Source: Varanus komodoensis
Lineage: Eukaryota > Chordata > Lepidosauria > Squamata > Varanidae
Reading direction: 5' to 3'
NCBI RefSeq assembly: GCF_004798865.1
Contig: NW_025335268.1
Location: 52,326,874-52,390,873 of the forward strand
DNA length: 64,000 bases
This document shows positions 23,608 through 34,955 of this stretch, in pieces. The notes beneath the pieces are model-generated. The model did not search any database. It saw nothing but the letters and a program-made list of their open reading frames with translations, and had not been told where the DNA came from. The position numbers and the translations under genes were made by a program. The first letter of the stretch is position 1. Each line of letters opens with the position of its first letter.

Positions 23608-26539
23608 TTCCAAAATAGGACTTCTGGAAGGCAGGGCTAATAGGAGAGCCAAGAGAGCTGTTTGTGCAGCATTTCAAACAGAACCCAGCTCATTGGAGCT
23701 GAATCTGTCTTGAAATGGCTCCAGCCTGTTCAAGCTGGGGGATTTACGTTTGGGGCTGCTCTCTTTGAAGGCTCTTCTCATACCTAAGGCAAACCAAAAG
23801 GAAGTTTGTGCTTTTCCAGTCATCCTAGATGCACTGGGCAGCTGCTTTGGGCCGCCTAAGCCAGCTATTACCTATTATAATACTTATTGCGTGTTATACT
23901 GAGCCAGCCCTGCTCGCATCGTAGCCAGCTGAACAAAAATTCTGTATCAGAAAAGGACTGGAAAGATCAGTATGAGTTTCCATCCACGCTCCCATGCCGA
24001 AGGCAAGCAGCTGAGGGCATGGCAATTCCTTTTGCATACCACAAAACGAAAGGAAGCCACACAAGCCTAAATCAAAAGCTTTACTTAGCAAATCCTGCAT
24101 GCTGCAAGATTTCTTATCACAAATATTTCCATGCCTTGTCAGAACAACAAAAGATGCAGATAGAATCAAGTGAACACAAAATAGAAGTCTCCAGTGCTTA
24201 TTTTCATTTTCGTTTCTAGGTTTTCATTTATTTTCCAGAGTATTGGATGCAGCTGCTCTAATTTCATATAAGAAATCAACAAACAAAAATTAAAAATGCA
24301 TCAACAAATTGTTTGGACTTCATAGCATATTTTATTGAAGCGATTGTTTTCCTCAGCGGCTACACTGACCAAAACATTAATGATATTATAAATATTAGAT
24401 GTTATGAAAATTATTTTCTGAAATGGAGATACCCACTGTTCTGTCAATACCAAGAAATGAATCTGCATATGCTGAGTATGGAATGAGTTCAGACAATGTG
24501 GGTTATATCAATCCTTGTACAGAAAACTTATGCAAGGGAATCAGAATTAATGTACATTTGGGAATTTTATAGGCCTCAAAATAGTCATTTCCTTTATCAG
24601 ATTCACAGGGTGAATAATGTGATCTTCACCTATTATTTGTAATATTTAAACTGCCTATGAGTATGAATATGGAATCATAACCCCATTAACTGGCAGCCAA
24701 TAACAGTAAAGCTCAGTTGGAACACTGACCTTTGCAGGACTGAGCTGTTGCGGTCCGCCTACCTTTTGGAAATTACTTAGGTTTATTAAAAGCAAGCATT
24801 TCCTTTTGCTTCAAATGCTGCACTCAGTGATTGCTGTTGATGACCAATCCTTCTAGGGCTAAATTCATCATGATTTCATTTCAAATGAGCCAACTTGTAC
24901 TTAACACAGAGCAGGCCTAAATTAGCTCATGTGAAACTTAGGTCATTCTGATCTCCAGACCTTCTTGCAACCCTATTGCCCACTCTCCCTTCACAGCAAA
25001 AGAGGAGGAGGTCTGGAGGCCCACCAGCTCCATCATGGTCATCTCACTGCCGTCTTTTCTCTTCCTCAAAACTTACCTGCCAGCTGCAAGAACCAAGATT
25101 GCTGGTAAAAACCAAGCCCGCCATCTCTCAGAGTTTGAATTTCCAAGTGCTTCTGAGTCTTTATCCATCAGCACCAAGAAGCTACAATCCCCATGGATAT
25201 CGGTGCCTGGGAGATTGTGGCAACAGCATCCTGGGCACAGGCATCCTATCTTCCATGGGTTCCTGGACCCTTACTAATCCCACAAAATCCTGAACAACTG
25301 CTTTGTGCTCACAATTCTGTTGCAGAACCTAATGAAGCATGTCACAATGGGAGGAAAATGATGTTCATTTAATTAACCTTGCAAGTTTAAGTTTCATCAG
25401 CAAAGGGAAGGGAATTGGCTGGAGTGCTGAGAAAAGTTGCTAATTGCGAACTGAGCCTGAACTACAGCAACATTTGGGCTAGGTCAGCATTATTTGAGAA
25501 GCTCCAAAGTGAGGAAGTTTCAACTCTGAACTTTGGATAGATTATAAGTATGACTAGCTGTTGAATTTCTCTTCCATACTTTGAGTTGATTGTGTACTTT
25601 TTAGATTTTAATTTATTTCACAAAATCATTCACTGAGTTGTGAATGACTGTATCTGAGCATCAGGATTTGGTTCAGTGAAGTTTTTGAGCATCCAAATAT
25701 TTAAGATGCTAGATGAAGCTCAGTATTCAGGGAAGCACTTGGTCACTGACGACCACATCATTGAAAATAACAAACAAATATAATCAGGAAATTTTGAAAA
25801 ACTGCTTTACTATATTAATTCACATGCAAAATTGAAAGTCTGCTTCTAGTTTTCTGTTTCTCAGTGTATGTATTTTAAAGAAGCTTCTAGACCTCGTAAT
25901 TGTTGATACCATCATTTCAAACAAATCAGTCTTCATCTCCTAAGCTAAGAAATAAAATAAGATCTATGAAATAAGATCTTCACCATTGGTTGCACTGATA
26001 TCTGGTTGCTATACTCCCCACTTAGCTAGATTAAGGAAGGCTGGGGGTGGTAAGGTATGAGAGAATGGACCAAAGTGAAGACTATCTCACTTTTTTTATA
26101 TTTAAGTAGTCTATTTAAGTAATTATGCAGATTTCATAATTAGCTCATTAGATGAAACTCATGCAATTATAGTGCTCAGCTTCGTTGTGAACTTGGACCA
26201 CTTGCACATTTCCTATTAATTTTGGACTAGATTGTGAGCTTCAGAGCACCCCCAGTCCACATGTCAGCTATGGCATTTTTGCAGAAACACTGGGTTGCTT
26301 GCTTGCGTGAACCGTTTGCTTTCAGGGTGAAATGTGCTGATGTCACTTTAACCCCTTAGAGAAAATGGACATTTAAACTCTTTCCACTAACCTGTCATGT
26401 CTGAAGGAACAACCACATAGGCTGCATATACCTCCATTTAGCGATCCATTTCCAGCTCTTTCATATACTGAGGGAAAACTGTAAGTCAGTCAGAAGAGGT
26501 ACATAATGCGATCGTGCATGGCATCAAAATGCACCATAT
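23608..26539. other. no recognised feature
   Basis: AT-rich single-copy-looking DNA. Two overlapping open frames near 25.0-25.3 kb (up to 105 residues) have no recognisable domain. Confidence 0.45.
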
Positions 26540-26906
26540 CAGGGCTGCAGAACCTCAGCCTCAGGGGCCAAATCCAGCCTTCCTGAGGTGTTTCCCTCTG
26601 GAGTACGCCAGGTAGGCCATGCCCCTTCCTCCTTCCCTGAAACAAAGATCATTCGGTTGTTTCCCACACTTTGTGCAGCTTTTGCCCATTCTAAAAGATT
26701 GAGATGACTCTCCTAAGGCGTACTTACTTATGGTAAGAGTTTAAAGCCAAATATGCCAGTACTTTGGCATTTTGTTCCTGCTTCTTACCCATTTCATTTC
26801 CCTAGGCATCTTTGCCTTCAGTCCTTACCACCATTGGAAGGTAGTCCTCAGGAGATTCTCTGGAATGGAATTCAGCCCTGGGGCTGAAAAATATTCCACA
26901 CTCCTG
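26540..26906. mobile_element. non-autonomous DNA transposon (hAT-like)
   Basis: The left end CAGGGCTGCAGAACC pairs with the right end, whose reverse complement is CAGGAGTGTGGAATA. The interior 'ggccaaatccagccttcctgag' and 'tggaattcagccctggggctgaaaaa' wording matches a common squamate MITE. The flanking 8-mers CACCATAT and CATTACAT agree at 5 of 8 positions, consistent with an eroded hAT duplication. No transposase is encoded. Confidence 0.6.
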
Positions 26907-27466
26907 CATTACATGATTCCAAATCAGGGCTTCTAAAGTACAGTTTGTCATTGTGCACACATTTTTTAAAATAATGAATGTGATCTTGAATTAAAGGAGA
27001 ATTTTCATCTGATATTGCAGGGATTGATTCATCACTTTCTGAGTGAATAATGGTTTCTTCACTACATGAATGAGGAGCAAAGAAGTACTTCAGTTCTTTG
27101 CTTGCTTTAGGCATTACTGAAAATGAGCAGATGTAACTCCAGACAAAAGGAAAGATAGCTGCCTGTGAAAACTAGTAAACTGTTGTCAAATTGCTATAAA
27201 ATGTATGTTTAAAAGAGTATTTTACATGATATCTGGTTTAAACATGAAAACTCACAGGAGGGAGAACAGGGGTCTTGAAGCTGAGTATTAAAAGCTGCTG
27301 GAGTACAGATTGAATGGAATCACATGATCACTGTCTTCTTCACTCTGGTGAGACATATTGTATTTCTATTTAAACTACAGTAACTATTTCTAAATAGAAA
27401 CCTATTTATATAAATCTGTGTATGTTTCCTTCCCTTTCAGTGATGAGTGTTCTCTTTTTGGTAGTG
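26907..27466. other. no recognised feature
   Basis: AT-rich DNA. A minus-strand open frame (about 69 residues outside the MITE, acidic and serine-rich) ends inside the MITE, so it is unlikely to be an intact gene. Confidence 0.4.
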
Positions 27467-28040
27467 TGTAATGCTCATTCAGAAAAAGAGGCAGCCAATG
27501 GTCAGGCACGGAGTGAACTTTCTCTCTATCCTCATTGGCCCTTAGTTATATAAGCCAGTGAATGATCATTCTGTCAGAATGTAACTTGTGCTTGGAGGGA
27601 AGACGTGGCTGGAGAGACTATCAGGCAGGCAACACCTTGTCAGAGCCGGTGGATTAGCTGAAGTCATGTCTAGAAGAGTGTTGGGAAGAAAGAAGCTGGA
27701 ACTGAACTGAGAGCTGTGAAAAGGTGGAGGGGTCAATAGAGTGGCTATTCAGGGGAATAGTAGGCAGAAACTGAACACGAGAAAGGTCTCAGCTGAGAAG
27801 ATATCCAGGCAAAGAAACACTTCTGTAGTAACCCTTCCTGAAAACAGATGTCAGCTCTAAGTAGTTGCATTCAGGAAGTTGCAAGCCTAGGTAGCAACAA
27901 CGGAAAGGCTCTTCTGAGCCGTACCCTCGCCAGAGAGGCTCTAAGCCGAAGGAATACTTCTGGATTTAACCTCTAAACTAATCTATGAATGATATCTAGG
28001 GAGACATTAGGAGAAGGACAATTGGCTAATACTATTGATT
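27467..28040 (+). promoter_or_regulatory. promoter-like block, possibly a solo LTR fossil
   Basis: A CCAAT box at 27495, an inverted one (ATTGG) at 27534 and a TATA box (TATATAA) at 27547-27553 are spaced as in a polymerase II promoter. They predict a start near 27.58 kb. The next 450 bases are purine-rich and carry CpGs unlike the flanks. An LTR of an old retroelement would have this architecture. I could not find convincing TG/CA ends, a target duplication or an AATAAA, so a host promoter or chance remains possible. Confidence 0.35.
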
Positions 28041-31000
28041 AACAAAGCGAGCAGGCTTGGGGAGATAGGCATTTCTGTGAAGATATGCTAACCATTCAAA
28101 CAAGCACTGAACAAAGCCCAACTTTCATATCCAACCTGCCCAGTGATGTTTTATCCTCTGCTATTAATGAGTTTTCAATAATTGTTTCATTAAAGCTAAT
28201 ATCCTGGTCTCTCTTTTTCATGCATATAGAGAAGATTTTTTATTTTTATTCACAGTGTTTTTCAGAAAGACTTTTCCTTCCTTCAGGGCTGTAATTGAAC
28301 CACCATTGCAAAGCATTATGAATGCTATAAACAATCCTCAAAATTGTAAAAATATATGGAAAGTTGCATCAAATAATACACTCCAATGCATCTACCATTT
28401 ACAACATTTATAAACCATAGCCATTAAAGATCCCTCCAGTCCCAGTTATATTTAGGGATGTCAGAGAAATAGGCCACAGACTCAGATGGGTTTGGATATT
28501 TAAGGAACTGACCCATGAGCCATGTGGAATCCACAGACTTGAAGACTTTTAAAAATACATAATTATAAAATAACAACAACAATGAGCAATATATACATGT
28601 TCTTCCATAGGCTAAAGTGTGAAGATAGGCTTGGGGGAAAATATATATATCAGAGGCATTTGTGTATTTTCAGGAGTGCAAATTCAAGTAGGTCTGAAGT
28701 TGTGCAAAGGTGTCCTAATGCATTTTTGGTAAAATCTAATTTCAGCACTGAATGAAAAATGGAATAAAAGATACCTGACATTCTACAATACTGAAAGACT
28801 GAATTTTGTAGCCCCTGTACCTTTCTATTCTGTACAGGCCATTAAGGGTTAAGTGAATGGGTTTTTTTTTATCAGTCAAGAGAGTCTGTGTATAAGAATA
28901 GGCAGTCTTATGAAAAGGAAGTTCTTTTTTATTTCAACTTGTATGTTTGAATATACCAGTAAGTAAAGACAATAATATAACACAGTATAAGACAATATAA
29001 TATAATAATGGTTAGAACTGATAAATGTTGTAAATTGTTGATATATTTGAGCTCTGTATTCACATAACCTTTTAATACATGTTTGAAGTTCTTAGGGGCG
29101 TTTTCACCCATTTGACATTTTAATTATATCTCTTGTGAAATAAAAGTACTTTCTCACATACATGGGAAATGTTCACAAAAAATGCATGAGTTTTCATGCA
29201 AAAACTGAAAACAAGGGGGAAAAAGCACCAAAGATGGAAATCTGATGCTGACAGAGAGGTCAGAAAGAGGTCCTTGTTAACCATCTTGCTTTTGCACCAG
29301 TTGCAGCTTCAGTATCAAGCTCAAGGTAGCCCCACATAAATCACATTAAAATAAACTAGTATTGAGGTTGCCCTCCTCCTCCTACCAGTATCCGCCCCCC
29401 CCACCAGTGAACCTCAGCTTTCTAGAAGATCAAGCAAACTTGAAATCTACTTTTCCTGACCTACCCAAGTTTCTGTGGTTTGAAGTCAATAAAGGCTTGT
29501 GTTAGACATGGTGGAAACACAAGCTACGGGATGATGGCAAGCTGGGGTATTCACCACATACCTACATACTGGTCAGTGTTTTCAGCATTTTCAGTATCAG
29601 TATTTTCAGTATCAGTATTTCCAGAAAAGCAGAGTGAGGCATCCACCTGGTGTAGCACATGCTGGGAACTGCTGTGCGGCAGCAAGATCTTAGGGAGCAA
29701 TGCGGCACATACCATGGGGCTTGCTCTTTGCTCACCCTCAAATGTATCAGAGGATGCTGCCTTGTGCCATATACAGAAGTAAGATTAGCTTTGGTACAAT
29801 GGAAGGCGACTGGAACACCACCTTCTTTATCCCAGGTAGCAACATTTCTTGGGCCAGCCCTGTTTATTTTACAGAGAAGGATTTAAAGGCTCAGCCTCCA
29901 GATATGGTCACAGCTGGTAGGATTAGTATTTGATTTCTTTATATTGACAAAATCAACAAATAGTCCTCTATAACTTTCAGTTTTGACTTCTGCGGCATGC
30001 TTACTCATTGTGCCTGAAATGGAATTTGGCTGACAGTCCAGTATGAAGATGATGAAAAGAACAGAGACACAGGTCCACCAGCTTCGGTTATTGTTTCCTG
30101 AGCAACAAACTATCCATTTCTTATACTATTTTAAGCTGTGATGGGCCATTAAGGTGATTTAAACTCAGCAGGCTTTAAAGGGCCATTGTATTTAGCAATA
30201 CCTACCTGCACCGTTCCATTCTTTTTTTTTATTTCTGCTCTTTAGAAAGCAAGGACAAGGTCTGAACTGATTTTGAAATACCACCCACATTAAATGATGA
30301 AATATCCCAAATAGAACTAGAGCTAGGAAACACGTCCATGAAGTTTGTTCCTCTAACTTTTTTGTTAAGGTGAAGCAATGATAGGCCAAGGACAGCATTT
30401 CATGGTTTGCAGAACAGGAAGAAATTCCATGGTAGTGGTGGTTGGGGAGTGCAGCGGAGAGAAGCAAAATTCCCAGCAAAATTTAATGGTGCCATCTCGG
30501 ATAAATTCAAATCGATGCATAAAGTGGACCCAGAAACTGCCTTCCACAAAAAAAGGGGCCTCCCTTTAGAGGAAAGACCTCACTCCTGGAAGAGCCTCCT
30601 GCCCAATTTTTCAGGATCTGCCTTCCCCACATGCACAAGAATTCACCCCACTCAGAAGGGAATTCAGTGTGTCATTTGCAGGAAACTGGGCAGCTGCCAT
30701 GAGAAAAAGAGGGAGGGAAGTCCACTTCTGCCAGCACTAGTGACCCAGGATAAATCTGGCCCAACCCCTTGGGTACATCAGCCCAATGTCACACAAAAAG
30801 TATTTTGCTGTAGTAACATGGTAGAGCCATCAAGAGGCCTGAGCACATCAAGATGACTTATCTGTTTTGCAGGTGTTCCGTTCATGTACATGTGTGCATT
30901 CATAATACAGATGGAGGAAATTACATGGAAATCAGGTGAAGGAACTGAAAGATGCAGCCGAGCACATGAGCTCCAGCTGTTAGATTGATTTTTGAAATTG

Positions 31001-32683
31001 GCCTGGGCTTTACTCAGGTGTTTACCAGGGTCATATGATTCTAATTACAGAAGGGGTGTAGAAGGGGGGGGGGGGCCTCAGTACCAAGAAATCTCATCAG
31101 CCAGTTCTGTTAGAAGTAATCTATCAGACCTTTATTAGGAATCTACAACAGTGCAGGATGAGAGCATCGCTGAACTAATCCAGAAAAGTTGTCCCCCCAT
31201 CACCCTCCCTCAAGCTTTTCTATGAACATGAACACATGCTCAGAAGCACAAGCAATCACTTGGAAAAACACACAAGGAGAAACATGAGCTGGTCCTGGGC
31301 AAGGCTTTTAGGGACAAACAAACCAGTATCTCATGATTTATTTGAGGACTTTGCACAGAGCAGCTCTCCTCAGCAACATTTCGGTGATTGCTTTAGAAAT
31401 ACTCCTTACCCCTCCCATGTCTGAGAGCCCCAACACACTTCAAGCCTTTGCACGATCACCTCTAGCAGTGCAGCATTCTTTAATCTACTGTTCTGCAGGA
31501 AATCTCAAGTTTTCCTCAGAGGGGAGAGGGTGGGTGTATTTGCTGTGATGTCATTGAGTTCATTGTCATCTGCATATTGGGAACTGAACATCTCTAGCAG
31601 GAAGCCTTCTCTGAACTCCTGATACGATGTAGGTTATAGAGCCAGAGAGAAAGATGCAAAAGATAGGAAGGAACAGTGGGTTCATCCTCACTTCCATTCC
31701 CATTCCTTGTATGGGGCGTGCATGCTAGAAGAGAGTGCCAGTCAAGCAGACATGCAGAATGAGTGGAGGTCCGTGTAGAAGGCACCTATAGAATAATATT
31801 GCACAGAATACTGTCATGCCACCTTCCTGATTGCATTATGACTTGTACTTGAGAGCAGTACTGAACAATGTTCCGAACCAAAAAATCCCATTTTCGTGGT
31901 CACGGATGAACAGATTATGCAGTCAGTTTGGCACAAATGGAAACTGTGAGGGATTTTTGTTGCGTCTTTTATCATCGTTTAACCTCTGCATGACTAATAA
32001 ACAATGTGATGATGGTGAGCTGGAAGGCAGCAATGGGGAGCTGAATTTGCAAGCATGATAACTTGATATATGTTTCTGATGCTCACATATTGGACTTGAA
32101 TTCACAGAGTAATAGAACCACACGGCATAAAAGCACTTTCATGCAGGAGGCTTAAGGCTTTTTGTGCTTGGTAATAAGGCTCCAACCTGTATTTTCCAGA
32201 ATGTTCATTTACATTACAAATGCTTCATTTTCATTCCTTTTTCCATACACAGCACCTTCAGGCATTCAAAACCTTTAAAGGCTCATGTGTGAGCAAGCTT
32301 CCAGTGGCATCAGTATCAAGGTGCAGGCAAAGAGAGAATTCATCTTATCCTGCATTGGAAATGACCCGGGGTCTTGTGAGGGCCTCTTCTACAGCAAGCT
32401 CTCAAAAACAAAAGAAAAGCAAACGCTCCAACCTGTTCCATAATACCCCATGTCTCAGCATTTACACTGGAAGATGGAAAGCAGAGAAAAGGAGGCAGAG
32501 GAAGAAAAATACTAGCATTTTTTCACCTGCTCCAGGAAGATGAGGGGAGAGGGAATGTAGCTGAGAGTTATGGGGTTAGTTTGTGGGATTTCTTTTCAGC
32601 CATTGCAATTGACTCAGTGCAGGAGAATCCCTGCGCTATTTGAACTAGGAAAATGCAGAGACAATTTGAGGGATGCTTTGGAG
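28041..32683. other. long unannotated stretch
   Basis: AT-leaning DNA. It contains a short 15-bp tandem repeat at 29588-29624 and a G13 run at 31063-31075. Open frames (up to 149 residues at 30407-30856) show no domains. No transposon ends are recognised. Confidence 0.45.
29588..29624. repeat. 15-bp minisatellite-like tandem repeat
   Basis: TTTTCAGTATCAGTA is repeated twice perfectly and followed by a partial third unit. Confidence 0.9.
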
Positions 32684-33019
32684 CAGGGGTCCTCAAACTT
32701 TTTAAACAGGGGGCTAGTTGAAAGGTGGTGCAGGTGGTGTGTGTGGGAGGGGGCGGGAGTGGTGCGTGCGCGCTGAAGCGGGGATGGGGCGCGCAGCAAG
32801 GTGTGGAGAGGTGTGGGTGGGCACACGCCACGTGGTGGGTGCACGAGGCAGCGGCTTGCTTGGAGATGGTTTTCTCTGAGTGAGCAAACCACTGCCTCCC
32901 CGCGTGCAGGGTGAGGTGGGTCCAAATGGGCATGGCAGGCCGGATCACTGGACAGATCCATCCTGCCACGCTCATTTATCCAGCCCCCGGGCCGTAGTTT
33001 GAGGACCCATGCTTTGGAA
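32676..33019. mobile_element. hAT MITE with 8-bp target-site duplication
   Basis: The element spans 32684-33011 (328 bp). The terminal inverted repeats are CAGGGGTCCTCAAAC on the left and GTTTGAGGACCCATG on the right, which pair with one mismatch. The flanks CTTTGGAG (32676-32683) and CTTTGGAA (33012-33019) form a 7-of-8 duplication, the length hAT transposases make. The next inner bases also pair in part (ggggcta near the left end against ccgggccgta near the right). The interior is GC- and CpG-rich and encodes no transposase. Open frames across it are compositional. Confidence 0.9.
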
Positions 33020-34366
33020 GATTAGCCCATCTCAAAGAAAGACCCTGCAGCTGGAACACTTTTGAAGATTTTCATTTGCAAGATGATAATGCTATGTAGA
33101 GTTGTGATTCCTCTCATTGCTATCCCACCTTTCATTTAAGGGACTCAGCACTGGGCACACGGAGTCCTACAGTGCGCATCAGACACAACGTTCCAAATCC
33201 AGGCCTTCTCAGTGCAAGTCCAGTATTGATACGTGAATTCTTTATTTATCTCAGACAGAGTCTGTATCTACATCTATACACTTATGTATCTATATGTGCC
33301 TGTGTATATCTGATTTCCAAAATAAGTATAGTGAGACTGAGACTCTTTCACAAGCAATTGTCATGTCTGCCCACCATGAAAATGGATGCCACACTAAACC
33401 ATGGCGTAGCATGAAGCAAATGGGTCTAGCCTCCTTCCCAAGCTTGCATACTTTCCCCTCCCTTTTCCTGGGAGGGAGAATCCGGAAACTTGTCCTTTCC
33501 TTTCAGTTTGGTTGGTTGATGTGTTTAAACTGCAGATCATGTTGTTTGACAAGCCTGCTTGGATTATGGGTTATGAAGCTGACTTGCTGAAACTGACTAA
33601 AATCCATGAAGGACCATGGCCCTTGGATGTGATGCACACTGAATTTAAGGGAAAGCAGAAGTAAAAGCTTCCCAAAGGGAGAAGTGAACCATACTTTCTC
33701 AGGACCAGGTTAGGCTCATTTATCTCTGAATGTGTCCAGGCAAAAATGAACCCGTGCATTAAATAAATCAAATAATGCATTACTCTGTTCAATGGGGTAC
33801 GGCTATCTGTTCAGCCATTCCCAAGCTAGGTTGTGGGGTTGACATTTGGGTACAGGGTCGCAAGCATAAGTCCTCTTCGTGAGGTGCTGCCTCTGTCGGG
33901 GCATCAGGCACAATACCTGGAGTGATGTATTGCACATTTTTTATTAAGTTTGGATTTGATTATGAACTTTTGGGCATGTGCAGTAAACTTATACACTGAC
34001 TTCCCCTTTCCAAATTTTCACTTATCCCATTGCCTAGACCCCCTCCCCCCACCACAAAAAAAAAAACAAACCTTACTTGAATTAATCTCCTTAGCTGCTT
34101 CCCTCATCATCACTGTCACCATCCAAGGAGGTGCGCCAATCTTCATACCAACACATACATGTGTGTATGTGTAAAGTAGAATATATTAAATTGAGAGGGG
34201 AAGGTGAGACTAAAAAAAATTCTAGGTTAATGATAAACATATGGTTATCCCTAACTATGGTTAAAAGCAAGAGCGGTGAGTGCAATGTTAGCAGAATCAA
34301 GCAACCAAATATGCCCCCTTGAAAGAGACTCTTCCAAGGAATTACAGAAGTGATTAATAGTGCCAT
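33020..34366. other. no recognised feature
   Basis: AT-leaning sequence with a short A-run at about 34057. No repeat family or exon is recognised. Confidence 0.4.
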
Positions 34367-34725
34367 AATTCTTACTGCAGGTGGTGCAGTGGTTTAAACT
34401 GCTGTGCTGCTGGGCTGGTTGATCAAAAGGTTGCCAGTTCAAATCTTCACAATGGGGTGAGTTCCCATTGCTCTGTCCCAGCTCCTGTCAACCTTGCAGT
34501 TCAAAAGCATGCAAATGCAAGTAGATAAAAAGGTACCACTTTGGTGGGCAGGTAACAGCATTCCGTGCACTTTGGTGTTTAGTCATGCCAGCCACATAAC
34601 CACGGAGACTTTCTGTGGACAAACGCTGGCTCCCTCGGCTAGGAAACGGAGATGAGCACTGCCCCCTAGAATCAGGCATGACTGGACTTAATGTCAAGGG
34701 GAAACCTTTACCTTTAATTCTTACT
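34367..34725 (+). mobile_element. Sauria SINE with perfect target-site duplications
   Basis: The body is 34377-34715. The tRNA-related head carries A-box 'gtggtgcagtggtttaaact' and B-box 'gttgccagttcaaatc' words. It is followed by the squamate-specific core ('agcatgcaaatgcaagtag', 'ataaccacggaga') and the RTE/Bov-B-like tail 'catgactggacttaatgtca' ending CCTTTACCTTT. Identical 10-mers AATTCTTACT flank it at 34367-34376 and 34716-34725. It is mobilised in trans by Bov-B LINE machinery, as is known for this family. The perfect duplication and low divergence suggest a younger insertion than its neighbours. Confidence 0.95.
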
Positions 34726-34805
34726 TTCTGATACATCGTATTTTGCATTACCCGGGATCAGGCCAAAATGGTAGTTCTTATAAGGCATTTGTTTAAGGGC
34801 TCTGG

Positions 34806-34955
34806 ACCAGTTTTTCCAACTAGGCATCCTTCAGATATTTTGGGGTTCAGCTCCCATGAGTCCCAGTCACATTGACCCATAATAAGAATGCTGGAAATTT
34901 CCTTTCAAAGCATCTGGACACCACCAACTGGGAATGGCTGACCTGCGCAGTGCAG
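34806..34955. mobile_element. palindromic hAT-like MITE, degraded
   Basis: The left arm 'ttccaactaggcatccttcag...cagctcccatgagtccc' and the right arm 'gctggaaatttcctttcaaagcatctggacaccaccaactggg' give the same palindromic layout as the copies at 7.5, 23.5 and 48.1 kb. This copy is more diverged. A further scrap of the family ('gccatgctggctggggctgatggga') lies at about 35970-36000. Confidence 0.6.

Noticed and set aside
26872-27114. Minus-strand 80-residue open frame, acidic and serine-rich, as a possible exon
   Set aside because: Its end lies inside a MITE, no splice signals frame it and no domain is recognised.
30407-30856. 149-residue plus-strand open frame, the longest outside transposons on that strand
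   Set aside because: No recognisable domain, no splice or promoter context, and competing open frames overlap it.
32568-32975. Minus-strand frames of 115-135 residues rich in His/Pro/Thr
   Set aside because: They coincide with the GC-rich interior of the hAT MITE and cross its boundary.
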